Origin: Kocuria coralli
GTDB taxonomy: Bacteria; Actinomycetota; Actinomycetes; Actinomycetales; Micrococcaceae
Assembly: GCF_008831305.1 (NCBI RefSeq)
Contig: NZ_ML708618.1
Coordinates: forward strand, 1 to 64,000
Reading direction: 5' to 3'
Length of the DNA stretch: 64,000 nucleotides
The translations under genes and the position numbers were made by a program. Below the pieces are notes generated by a model. The model saw only the letters and a list, made by a program, of their open reading frames with translations. It was not told the origin of the DNA and did not search any database. How positions within the stretch are numbered: position 1 is the stretch's first letter; the number at the start of each line of letters is the position of its first letter. Positions 36,083 through 44,495 of the stretch are shown here, one piece after another.

Positions 36083-37717
36083 TCACGTTTCCCGCCCGTC
36101 CCCGGAGCCGTTCCGGGCCCGGCCGCGCAGGCACGGATCCTCGAAGAAGCGGAACTCGAGCTCGCAGGCGCGGTGGAAGGCCCGGCGCATGTGGTCCACG
36201 GTCGCGGGATCCGCCGTCCGGGCCAGGTCGTCCACCACGGCGCGGACCCGCTCGCCGGCCTCCGCGAAAGCCGGGTCGGAGTACGAGTCCAGCCAGGCGG
36301 CGTAGGGGTGCGCCCCGCCGGATCCGTCATGCCCGTCCTGGACTTGGGCGGCACGACGCTGCCGGTCCAGCTCGGTCCCGATCCAGGCGTAGAGCCAGTA
36401 GCACGGCAGCACCGCGGCCACGCCGACGGCCCAGTCCCGCGATTGGGTGGTGGCCAGCAGGAAGTCGGTGTATTCGTCGGTCACCTCGGTGCTCTGCACC
36501 GGGGCGTCCGCCTCCACCAGCGTCTTGTGAAGGGTCGCCGTCTCCTCCGCGCAGCCCGCCGAGCCCGCGGCGAACAGGGCCCGCCAGGATTCCCTGGGGG
36601 CTCGTACCGCCAGCTGGGCCAGGGCCCTCGAGTAGTCCTGGAGGTAGATCAGGTCCTGAGCCAGGTAGTCCAGGAAGACCTCCCGGGGCAGCGATCCGTC
36701 GGCAAGGCCGGGAACGAAACTGCCACCGCGGATCCGCTCCCGGAGGTCCCCGGACTCGTTCCACAGTTGCCGGGTGAAGGAGGTGCCCGTGTCCTCCGCC
36801 TCATCCTCCGTCTCTGGACGGGACCATTCTGCGACGGCCTGTTCGAGGAGATCGTCCAGGTGATGGCCGTGGTGCACCGGACCGTTGCCGTGGCCGACCT
36901 CCAGCCGGTCGGCTGCCAGCAGGGCACCCCGCAGCCACTGGCGTCCCGCCCGCACTGCGGCCGGCCATTCACCGGTCCTGGCGGCCAGTACCGCGACCGC
37001 CGAGGACAGCGAGCACCCCGTGCCGTGGGTATTCCTGGTCTCCACCCGCGGGGCGTGCACCTCGACGGCCGGTTCCGGTCTTCCGGGTTCGATCAGGGCG
37101 TCCGGGGTGTCCTCCCCCGGCAGGTGCCCGCCCTTCACGAGCACCCGGACCCGATGGGCCTCTGCCAGCCGATGGCCCTGGTCCAGCGCCGTCGCCCAGT
37201 CCGCGGCGACCTCCTCTCCGAGCAGCACGGCGAGCTCCGGGAGGTTCGGGGTCACCAGGTCCGCCAGCTCCAAGAGCTTGCGGATGGCGTCCTCCGCGTC
37301 GTCGTCGAGCAGCCGACCGCCCGCCGTGGCGACCATCACCGGGTCCAGGACCACCACCGGGGGCCGGTGATCGCCGAGCCACTGGGAAACGGCCTCGATC
37401 ACGGGGACGGAGCCGAGCATCCCGATCTTGACCGCGTCCACGGTCACGTCCCGGGAGACGGCTTCCAGCTGCTCGGACAGGACCGACACGGGCACCGGAT
37501 GCACCGCCTCGACCCCTTGGGTGTTCTGGACGACGATCGCCGTGATCGCGCTCATGCCGTATCCGCCCAGCACGGCGACGGTCTTGAGGTCGGCGTGCTG
37601 GCCGGCTCCACCGGTGGGGTCGGTGCCGGCGATGGAGAGCACCCGGGGTGTGCGCCGCGGCTCGATGGCACGGCCCTGGTCTTCGCCCGCCCGGTCTGCT
37701 TCAACGGTGTGTTTCAC
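36083..37717 (-). CDS. thiD: ThiD-TenA fusion: HMP(-P) kinase with thiaminase II-like domain
   Basis: This 544-residue protein starts at GTG overlapping the thiE stop (GTGA). The N-terminal half is ThiD: VLSIAGTDPTGGAGQHADLKT, MLGSVPVIEAV, and the catalytic NTHGTGCSLSSA. The C-terminal half is TenA: SFVPGLADGSLPREVFLDYLAQDLIYLQDYSRAL and EVTDEYTDFL. The ThiD part phosphorylates hydroxymethylpyrimidine; TenA releases it from degraded thiamine. It is the last gene of the TPP-regulated salvage operon. Confidence 0.93.
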   Translation of the reverse strand: MKHTVEADRAGEDQGRAIEPRRTPRVLSIAGTDPTGGAGQHADLKTVAVLGGYGMSAITAIVVQNTQGVEAVHPVPVSVLSEQLEAVSRDVTVDAVKIGMLGSVPVIEAVSQWLGDHRPPVVVLDPVMVATAGGRLLDDDAEDAIRKLLELADLVTPNLPELAVLLGEEVAADWATALDQGHRLAEAHRVRVLVKGGHLPGEDTPDALIEPGRPEPAVEVHAPRVETRNTHGTGCSLSSAVAVLAARTGEWPAAVRAGRQWLRGALLAADRLEVGHGNGPVHHGHHLDDLLEQAVAEWSRPETEDEAEDTGTSFTRQLWNESGDLRERIRGGSFVPGLADGSLPREVFLDYLAQDLIYLQDYSRALAQLAVRAPRESWRALFAAGSAGCAEETATLHKTLVEADAPVQSTEVTDEYTDFLLATTQSRDWAVGVAAVLPCYWLYAWIGTELDRQRRAAQVQDGHDGSGGAHPYAAWLDSYSDPAFAEAGERVRAVVDDLARTADPATVDHMRRAFHRACELEFRFFEDPCLRGRARNGSGDGRET

Positions 37718-38415
37718 TGGCCCATCGCCTCCCGGTAGTTCGCTGCGGCGCGTTGCGGGTCCTCCGCAGCGCAGATTCCCGAGACGACGGCCAGGCCCCG
37801 GGCACCGGCCTTCATGAGAGAGCGCGCGTCGGTCACCTCGACTCCCCCGATGGCCACGGCCGGCACGGGACACCGTTCGAGCGCCTCCCTGAAGCCCTCC
37901 ACGCCCAGCGGCTGGGCGTGGTCGGGTTTGGTCCCGGTCGCATGCACGGGGCCGATGCCCGCGTAGTCGACGGTCCCGGCGGGCAAGGCCGCTATCGCCG
38001 CGGACTCCTCGGCGGAGGCCGACGACAGGCCCACGATGGCCCCCGGGCCGCACAGAGCGCGTACGTCGGCGACCGGGATATCGGACTGGCCGACGTGCAC
38101 GCCGGCCACCTGCGCCCCGCGTTCCCGTGCGGCCAGATAGACATCGACGCGGTCGTTGACCAGGATCGGAACGCGGTCGCCCACCCGGCGCGCCACCTCG
38201 CACACCAGCTCCAGGACCTGCCTGCCGGTCATCGTCTTGCCGCGCACCTGGATCATGGTCGTCCCGCCCGCCACCGCGGCCTCGACGACCTCGGGGACGG
38301 TGCGCGGAAGGCTCAGCTGAGAGTCCGTGACGTGATAGAGCAACAGGTCCCGCGGGTCGAAGGAGGGACCTCCCGCCCGGCTCATCACCGCGTTGCTCAT
38401 GGCTGCGTTGCTCAT
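37714..38415 (-). CDS. thiE: Thiamine-phosphate synthase
   Basis: This 233-residue TIM-barrel enzyme has GGTTMIQVRGKTMTGRQVLE, ILVNDRVDVYLAA, GVHVGQSDIP, and phosphate loops VAIGGV and VVSGI. It joins HMP-PP and thiazole phosphate. The ATG at 38415 has AGGGAGC at good spacing; an ATG at 38430 overlaps the thiM stop. ATGAGCAACGC is repeated at 38415 and 38400, so the exact start may vary. Confidence 0.94.
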   Translation of the reverse strand: MSNAAMSNAVMSRAGGPSFDPRDLLLYHVTDSQLSLPRTVPEVVEAAVAGGTTMIQVRGKTMTGRQVLELVCEVARRVGDRVPILVNDRVDVYLAARERGAQVAGVHVGQSDIPVADVRALCGPGAIVGLSSASAEESAAIAALPAGTVDYAGIGPVHATGTKPDHAQPLGVEGFREALERCPVPAVAIGGVEVTDARSLMKAGARGLAVVSGICAAEDPQRAAANYREAMGQ

Positions 38416-38429
38416 GGCTGCTCCCTTCA

Positions 38430-39269
38430 TCACGAGGCCACCGACTCGCAGGTCACGGCGCTGCGCTGCCGCAGGCTCTCCGGGTCCATCGCGTAGACGG
38501 CATCGATGAGCGCGACGGCGAAGCTGCCCGGTCCGGCCGCCTCCGCGGCGGCGATCTCGGCGGCGACCTCCCACACCACGCTGCCGGCCACGGCAGCCTC
38601 GACGGGGTCGTCCGTCACGGCGCAGAAAGCCGCGATCACCGCCCCGAGGGCGCAGCCGCCACCCGTCACGCGGGTGAGGGACACGTCGCCGTGCGGGACC
38701 CGCCAGGTGCCCTCGGCACCCGTCACCAGGTCGACCTCGCCGCTGATCGCCACCGCCTTCACACCGTGGTCCGCGATCAGGCTCTGCGCGGCGTCCCGGG
38801 CATCGGCCGGCTGGACCGTGGAGTCGGTTCCGCGGCCGCCGGTGCCACCGCACAGCGCCAGGACCTCCGAGGGGTTGCCACGCACCACGGTGGGCTCGAA
38901 CTCCAGCAGCTGCCGGGCGAGTTCGGACCGGACCGGCAGGGCCCCCACGGCGACGGGATCGAGCACCCAAGGAGTCCCCATGTCCGCGCAGCTCCGGGCG
39001 GCCTCCAGCATGGCCTCGCGCTGCTCCGGGTGAGGTGTGCCCAGATTGATCAGGACGCCGTCGGCGATCCCGGCGAACAGCCCGGACTCCCCCACGATGT
39101 CCGTCATCGCCGGCGAGGCCCCCAGAGCGAGGAGCGAGTTAGCGGTGAAGTTGGTGACCACCGCGTTGGTCAGGCATTGGACCAGGGGGCGCCGAGCGCG
39201 GACGTCGTCGAACAGCGCCGTCAGACGGTCGGATGGAAAAGGTGAGGCGGGCGCATAGCCGAGCGGCAT
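38430..39269 (-). CDS. thiM: Hydroxyethylthiazole kinase
   Basis: This 279-residue ribokinase-like enzyme has [28 protein letters not shown] and a [15 protein letters not shown] catalytic loop. It phosphorylates hydroxyethylthiazole in thiamine salvage. It is the first gene after the TPP riboswitch, whose 3' end carries the ribosome site GAAGGGA. Confidence 0.95.
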   Translation of the reverse strand: MPLGYAPASPFPSDRLTALFDDVRARRPLVQCLTNAVVTNFTANSLLALGASPAMTDIVGESGLFAGIADGVLINLGTPHPEQREAMLEAARSCADMGTPWVLDPVAVGALPVRSELARQLLEFEPTVVRGNPSEVLALCGGTGGRGTDSTVQPADARDAAQSLIADHGVKAVAISGEVDLVTGAEGTWRVPHGDVSLTRVTGGGCALGAVIAAFCAVTDDPVEAAVAGSVVWEVAAEIAAAEAAGPGSFAVALIDAVYAMDPESLRQRSAVTCESVAS

Positions 39270-39277
39270 GGCGACAA

Positions 39278-39350
39278 TCCCTTCGCTAGTACGAGCTAGA
39301 TCAGGTTCGACGGGTCTTCTCTCAGCCGGATATCGTCCGGCACCCCGTGT
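39278..39350 (-). promoter_or_regulatory. TPP (THI box) riboswitch controlling thiM-thiE-thiD/tenA
   Basis: On the minus strand the element reads GGGGTGCC ... GGCTGAGAGAAG ... ACCCGTCGAACCTGATC ... GTACTAGCGAAGGGA, the conserved THI-box blocks in order. The final AGCGAAGGGA is also the thiM ribosome site, so TPP binding should block translation directly. Confidence 0.95.
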
Positions 39351-39389
39351 CACTGCCCCCAGTGTATCGCCCGGCACTAGCGTGCAATG

Positions 39390-39440
39390 CCGACACGGTG
39401 AGGGCGGATCCCTCACCGGGATCCGCCCTCACCGTGTCGG
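39390..39440 (-). terminator. 23-bp perfect hairpin terminator after rne
   Basis: The arms 39390-39412 and 39418-39440 are exact complements around a 5-nt loop (tcacc), starting 7 nt past the rne stop. There is no T-run. It separates rne from the thiM operon. Confidence 0.8.
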
Positions 39441-39446
39441 ACTCGC

Positions 39447-42400
39447 CTATTCCCCGGCCTCGGCGCGGCCTGCGGGGGTCTCCGCCGTGCCGGGAGCCGC
39501 TGTCGGGGCGGAGGCCCGGCGCGACCGGCGCTTACGCCGGGGCGCGGATTCCCCCGGGGTGCGTTCTCCCAGCGAGTCGGCCAGGGAGTCCAACGACGGG
39601 ACGCCCTCCCCGGCGCCATGCGCTCCCGCGGCGGCCTTGCGATGCGGCAGCTCGATGACCTCGCCGTTGATGGTGACCCGCGAACCGTCCTCGGCGGTCC
39701 CGGCACCCCCCGCCACCACGGAGGCGGTACCGGCCGTCACCTTGACGGGCTGGCCCTGTGCGGGCTGAGCCGGGACATCCGGCGTGCCCACGGGCGCTGC
39801 TGCGCGCCGCGCCCCGCGGGTGCGGCGTTTCGCGCCCTGACCCGCCGGTTCGCCCTGCTGCTGGGCGCCCTGCTCAGGAACGCCCTCTCCGACGGCGCGG
39901 CTCTCCCGGCCGGACGGCTCCCGGGTTTCGCGCTGCGCTCCCGTATCGGGCCCTTGCCCCTTGCCCGGTGACTTCTTGCGCTTCCGCTCGGGTGCGGCAG
40001 CACCCTCGCCGGCACCGCTCCGGGCGCCGTCGCCGGCACCACGGTCCGAGTCCTCGCTGGGGCCCTCACCCGTGCTCTTCCCGCCGTCGCCCTCCGCAGT
40101 CTCACCGAGCTGCTCGCCCTGGCCCCGGTTGCGCGAGCGCTTGCCCCGGCGCTTACGACGACGCTTGCCTCCGTCGCGGGAGTCTCCCTGATCACCGGAG
40201 TCGTCCGGTCCCTGGGCCTTCTCTCCCCCGGTCGAGGACGTACCGTCCGGGGCCCCGCCCTGCTCGCTGCCCGAGTCCGATGCGGACTGCCCGCTCCCGG
40301 CCTTGCCGTTCCTGGCGGCTCCGGACGGCTTGTCGCCGTCGTGCTGGTCACCGGGCCGGTCGTCGTGGCCGTGGTGCTCCTGCTCGTCGTGCTGCGACGC
40401 CGAGGCGATGGCCGCGAACGCGTTGCGGGTGGCTTCGGCCCGCTTGGCCTGCTCCGGATCCTCCGAGGTCTGCCCGCTGCCGTTCCCGCCGCCGTTGCCC
40501 TGGCCGGACGAGGAGTTGCCCGACCCGCCGGACCGACGACTGCGCTTGCGCTCGTTGCGGTGCTGACGGTTGGACTCGCTGGGCGCCCCGCCCTTGCTCT
40601 TGAGGGGGTGGTCGTGGATGACGACACCGCGGGCGTCGCAGGCCTCGCAGGGCTCGGAGAAGATCTCCAGCAGCCCGGTGCCCATGCGCTTGCGGGTCAT
40701 CTGGACCAGTCCGAGGGAGGTCACCTCGGCGACCTGGTGCTTGGTGCGGTCGCGGCCCAGGCACTCGACCAGCCGGCGCAGCACGAGCTCACGGTTGGCC
40801 TCGAGGACCATGTCGATGAAGTCGATCACGATGATGCCGCCGATATCGCGCAGCCGCAGCTGACGCACGATCTCCTCGGCGGCCTCGAGGTTGTTCTTGG
40901 TGACGGTCTCCTCGAGATTGCCGCCGGAGCCGGTGAACTTGCCCGTGTTCACGTCCACCACGGTCATCGCCTCGGTGCGGTCGATCACCAGGGAGCCGCC
41001 GGAGGGCAGCATGACCTTGCGGTCCAGTGCCTTGTAGATCTGCTCGTCCACCTTGTAGTGCTCGAACAGGTCCTCGTCCTCGGTCCACTGCGAGATACGG
41101 TCCAGCAGGTCCGGGGCCACGTAGGTCACGTAGGCCTCGATGTTGTCCCAGGCCTGCTGGCCCTGGACCGTCATGGAGACGAAGTCCTCGTTGAAGACGT
41201 CGCGCACGGTCTTGATGGTCAGGTCCGGTTCGGCGTAGAGCATCTCCGGGGCCAGGGTCTTGCCCTGCCCAGCCTTCTCCTGGATCTGCTCCCACTGCGA
41301 GCGCAGCCGGTTGATGTCATTGGCCAGCTCCTGCTCGGAGGCGCCCTCGGCGGCGGTGCGCACGATCACGCCTGCGCCGTCGGGCAACCGGTCCTTGAGG
41401 ATCTTCTTGAGCCGCTGCCGCTCGACGTCCGGCAGTTTGCGGGAGATGCCCGTCATCGAGCCGCCCGGCACGTAGACCAGGTAACGGCCGGGAAGGGAGA
41501 TCTGGCTGGTCAGGCGCGCACCCTTGTGCCCCACCGGGTCCTTGGTGACCTGGACGAGCACGGCGTCGCCGGGCTTGAGCGCGTTCTCGATCCGCTTGGC
41601 GCTCCCGCCCAGCTCGGCGTCGTCCCAGTTGACCTCGCCCGCATAGAGCACGGCGTTGCGGCCGCGGCCGATGTCCACGAAGGCCGCCTCCATGGACGGC
41701 AGCACGTTCTGCACCTTGCCCAGGTAGACGTTGCCGATCAGGGAGTCCTGCTGGGTGTGGGAGACGAAGTGCTCGGCGAGCACGCCGTCCTCGAGGACGC
41801 CGATCTGGATCCGGTCGTCCTTCTCCCGCACCACCATCTTGCGCTCGACAGACTCGCGGCGGGCCAGGAACTCGGCCTCCGTGATCACCTGGCGCCGGCG
41901 TCCCGACTGACGCGACTCCCTCCGGCGCTGCTTCTTGGCCTCCAGTCGCGTGGAGCCCTTCACGGACTGCACCGTGGTGGGGGTCGAGCCGTCGATCACC
42001 CGTCCCGTCCGGATGCGGGTGACGGTATTGGGCGGATCGTCGTCGTTGCCGCCCTCCACCTCCATGTCGACGGAACCGCGACGACGGCGGCGCCGCCTCT
42101 TGCTGGTCACGCCCGCCCCCGGCTCGGGGTCGTCGAACTCCGCTTCCTCAGCCGCTTCGGCTTCTTCGATGGCGGCCTGGCGGGCGTCCTCGCGTGCTGC
42201 CGCGGCCTGCTCGGCGGCGGCCTTGATGGCATCCGGATCGGGGGCGTGGAACATCAACGAGGTGGCCGAGGCCATGCTGAAGGCTGCGAACGGATCGGCG
42301 CCCCCGGGCACGTCCTCCGCCTCCTCCGGGTCCTCAGCGTTCCCGGCATCATCTGTGTTCCCGGCGTCCTCAGCGTCGCCGGCGGGCTCCTCAGCCGCTG

Positions 42401-42872
42401 CCGGTTCGCCCGCTGATTCGTCGGTCGGTTCGTCGACGGGGGCTTCGCCGTCCTGGGTCTCGTCGCCGGCTTCCGACGGGGTCTCCGAGGTCTCCGGGGT
42501 CTCGGGAGCCTTCGTGACAGCGGCGTCTTCCACGGCATCGGCGTCCGAAGAATCGGACTCCGCATCGGATGCCGGATCGGACCCCGCGGAAGCGGCCGAC
42601 TCGGAGGGGGTGGCCGACTCGGTGGGCTGCTGCGCACCGTGCTCGCCGTCGTCGGGTTCGGGCGCTGTCTCCGGCGCGTTCTGCTCCGGCGCGGCATCCT
42701 CTGCGCCCTCGGTTCCCGACGTCAGGGGCAGCTCGGGCTGGGCGGGCCGGTCCTTCTGCGCCTCGGCGGACTGGAGCGCCTGGTAGGCGGTCTCGGCCGG
42801 GGTCTCCGGAGTGTTCCCTGCTCCGGAGGATTCCGAGCTTCCGCTCGCAGAATTCACCTGATCGGTAGACAT
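39447..42872 (-). CDS. rne: Ribonuclease E/G family endoribonuclease
   Basis: This 1141-residue protein has an acidic disordered N-terminal third (1-250) and an Arg patch (KRRRRRRRG). The S1 domain (about 375-465, GNVYLGKVQNVLPSMEAAFVDIG) and DNase-I-like catalytic core follow, with Asp640 (VVDVNTGKFTG) and Asp684 (IVIDFIDM). The zinc-link is CEACDARG (Cys741, Cys744). The C-terminal 350 residues are basic and Gly/Ser-rich. The catalytic domain in the middle flanked by two disordered arms is the actinobacterial RNase E layout. It processes rRNA and decays mRNA. Confidence 0.96.
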   Translation of the reverse strand: MSTDQVNSASGSSESSGAGNTPETPAETAYQALQSAEAQKDRPAQPELPLTSGTEGAEDAAPEQNAPETAPEPDDGEHGAQQPTESATPSESAASAGSDPASDAESDSSDADAVEDAAVTKAPETPETSETPSEAGDETQDGEAPVDEPTDESAGEPAAAEEPAGDAEDAGNTDDAGNAEDPEEAEDVPGGADPFAAFSMASATSLMFHAPDPDAIKAAAEQAAAAREDARQAAIEEAEAAEEAEFDDPEPGAGVTSKRRRRRRRGSVDMEVEGGNDDDPPNTVTRIRTGRVIDGSTPTTVQSVKGSTRLEAKKQRRRESRQSGRRRQVITEAEFLARRESVERKMVVREKDDRIQIGVLEDGVLAEHFVSHTQQDSLIGNVYLGKVQNVLPSMEAAFVDIGRGRNAVLYAGEVNWDDAELGGSAKRIENALKPGDAVLVQVTKDPVGHKGARLTSQISLPGRYLVYVPGGSMTGISRKLPDVERQRLKKILKDRLPDGAGVIVRTAAEGASEQELANDINRLRSQWEQIQEKAGQGKTLAPEMLYAEPDLTIKTVRDVFNEDFVSMTVQGQQAWDNIEAYVTYVAPDLLDRISQWTEDEDLFEHYKVDEQIYKALDRKVMLPSGGSLVIDRTEAMTVVDVNTGKFTGSGGNLEETVTKNNLEAAEEIVRQLRLRDIGGIIVIDFIDMVLEANRELVLRRLVECLGRDRTKHQVAEVTSLGLVQMTRKRMGTGLLEIFSEPCEACDARGVVIHDHPLKSKGGAPSESNRQHRNERKRSRRSGGSGNSSSGQGNGGGNGSGQTSEDPEQAKRAEATRNAFAAIASASQHDEQEHHGHDDRPGDQHDGDKPSGAARNGKAGSGQSASDSGSEQGGAPDGTSSTGGEKAQGPDDSGDQGDSRDGGKRRRKRRGKRSRNRGQGEQLGETAEGDGGKSTGEGPSEDSDRGAGDGARSGAGEGAAAPERKRKKSPGKGQGPDTGAQRETREPSGRESRAVGEGVPEQGAQQQGEPAGQGAKRRTRGARRAAAPVGTPDVPAQPAQGQPVKVTAGTASVVAGGAGTAEDGSRVTINGEVIELPHRKAAAGAHGAGEGVPSLDSLADSLGERTPGESAPRRKRRSRRASAPTAAPGTAETPAGRAEAGE

Positions 42873-43257
42873 GTATTCGCCATTTTTCTGCGGATACCAC
42901 CGTCTGCACCCGGTGGTCCGCCGGTCGGTGGCGCCGTGCGGAACCCGCGAGGGGTCGCGCGGCTGCCAAAAGTCGTCGTGTGCTCCGTGCGCGGCGCGGT
43001 ATGACCGGCTTGCCGCACGGGCCGTCCGGGAGTCCGAGCCACCGGGCCTACTTCATGGAAGCGGCGCACGGGCGGTCTTGCTGTCAGCGGACGCGCTCAA
43101 TCTTTCTGAGAGCTGCGGTCCGCCGACCAGATGATCGGAACCGGTACGGATCACGCACTAGGTGCAGCCAATGCATGACCGGATTCATTCTGGCACAGAT
43201 ACGTCCCATGACCGTGTTCAGGAGCTACCCAAACACACTGCCTATGATCACGATGTG
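42873..43257. promoter_or_regulatory. Divergent promoter region of rne and VKOR genes
   Basis: The 385 nt hold no supported gene. A -10-like TATGAT (43243-43248) ends 6 nt before a GTG (43255) and 9 nt before the ATG (43258) of the VKOR gene, consistent with a leaderless mRNA. No clear rne promoter was picked out. Confidence 0.5.
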
Positions 43258-43899
43258 ATGAAGAATGCCGCCCCCTCCCCCGTGCGCGACCCCCGGGAAG
43301 ACTCCGCGCCGACCGCCCCGTTGCCGCGCGGCGATCTCTCCTGGGCGGCCGTGGCGATCGTCACCGCCGCGCTGGGCCTCTTCGCCTCGATCTCCCTGGT
43401 GGTCGAGAAGTGGGCCATCCTGGAGGATCCCCTCCACGTGACCTCGTGTGACTTCAACGCGGCCCTGTCCTGCGGCACCGTGATCCGTTCGGCGCAGGCC
43501 AACCTGTTCGCGTTCCCCAACCCGTTCATCGGCCTGGTGGGCTACACCCTGGTGATCGTCCTGGCCGTCGGGGTCCTCGCCGGGGCACGGTACAGGGCCT
43601 GGTTCTGGCAGGGCCTGCTGGCCGGCCTGGCCCTCGGCGAGGTCTTCCTGATCTGGCTGTGGACCCAGGCGACCTTCGAGATCAACGCCCTGTGCCTGTA
43701 CTGCATGCTCGTGTGGCTGATGCACCCGATCCTGCTGCTGGCCACGGCGGCCCGCTGCGTCCGGACCGGCGCCTTGCCCGCCCCGCCCGGTCTGCGGGCG
43801 ACGACACGGCTGTGGGCGCCCGCCGTCGTCGTGCTGATCTGGCTGGTGGTCTTCGGCTCCGTGCTGGTCCGCTTCTCCGGAAGCCTGTTCGGGGCCTGA
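43258..43899 (+). CDS. Vitamin K epoxide reductase (VKOR) family protein
   Basis: This 213-residue protein has four to five transmembrane helices. The loop cysteines Cys64 and Cys72 (CDFNAALSCGTV) and active-site pair Cys146-Cys149 (CLYC) define bacterial VKOR. It reoxidises a DsbA-like partner using menaquinone, so periplasmic or extracytoplasmic proteins gain disulfides. No fused thioredoxin domain is present. The start may be the GTG at 43255 if the mRNA is leaderless. It is convergent with ndk. Confidence 0.92.
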   Translation: MKNAAPSPVRDPREDSAPTAPLPRGDLSWAAVAIVTAALGLFASISLVVEKWAILEDPLHVTSCDFNAALSCGTVIRSAQANLFAFPNPFIGLVGYTLVIVLAVGVLAGARYRAWFWQGLLAGLALGEVFLIWLWTQATFEINALCLYCMLVWLMHPILLLATAARCVRTGALPAPPGLRATTRLWAPAVVVLIWLVVFGSVLVRFSGSLFGA

Positions 43900-43917
43900 A
43901 TCCGGTCAGGACAAGAC

Positions 43918-43974
43918 CGAACCCTCGCTGCGGTCCCGCATCGAGCATCGATGCGGGACCGCAGCGAGGGTTCG
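43918..43974. terminator. 27-bp perfect inverted repeat between VKOR and ndk (bidirectional terminator)
   Basis: Arms 43918-43944 and 43948-43974 are exact complements with a 3-nt loop (gca). The outer part GAACCCTCGC/GCGAGGGTTC is shared with the hairpins at 52895 and 61170. It lies between convergent genes. Confidence 0.85.
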
Positions 43975-43994
43975 CCGTCGATCAGGAGGCGGGT

Positions 43995-44408
43995 TCAGCC
44001 GAACCAGATGCCGATCTCGCGCTCGGCGGACTCCGGTGAATCCGAGCCGTGGACGATGTTCTTCTGGACCTTCTCGCCCCAGTCGCGGGCGAGGTCCCCG
44101 CGGATGGTGCCCGCCGCCGCCTTGACGGGGTCCGAGACGCCGGCCATGGCGCGGAAGGACTCGATCACGGAATCGCCCTCGAACACGGCGGCGACGACCG
44201 GGCCGGACATCATGAACTCGACCAGCGGCTCGAAGAACGGCTTGCCCTGGTGCTCCGCGTAGTGCTGCTCCAGGATCTCGCGGGTGGCATCCAGCTTCTT
44301 CAGCTCGACCAGGGTGAAACCGCGCGCCTCGACACGTGCGAGGACCTGGCCGGTCAGATTGCGTTCGACGCCGTCGGGCTTGACCAGGACAAGGGTGCGT
44401 TCGGCCAT
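43995..44408 (-). CDS. ndk: Nucleoside diphosphate kinase
   Basis: This 137-residue enzyme has TLVLVKPDGVERNLTG and the catalytic His120 in NIVHGSDSPESAEREI. It transfers the gamma-phosphate from ATP to other NDPs. Length and motifs are fully canonical. Confidence 0.97.
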   Translation of the reverse strand: MAERTLVLVKPDGVERNLTGQVLARVEARGFTLVELKKLDATREILEQHYAEHQGKPFFEPLVEFMMSGPVVAAVFEGDSVIESFRAMAGVSDPVKAAAGTIRGDLARDWGEKVQKNIVHGSDSPESAEREIGIWFG

Positions 44409-44495
44409 GAAAAACTCTCCTTTGGGCTGGGCGCGATCACGCGCTCGCTGCTGTAGTCCGCGGACCAGCCTACTGGGACCGGCGCACGCTCGCCG

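Noticed and set aside
40341-42416. 691-codon + strand frame opposite rne
   Set aside because: It is the shadow of the RNase E catalytic domain; no motif of its own.
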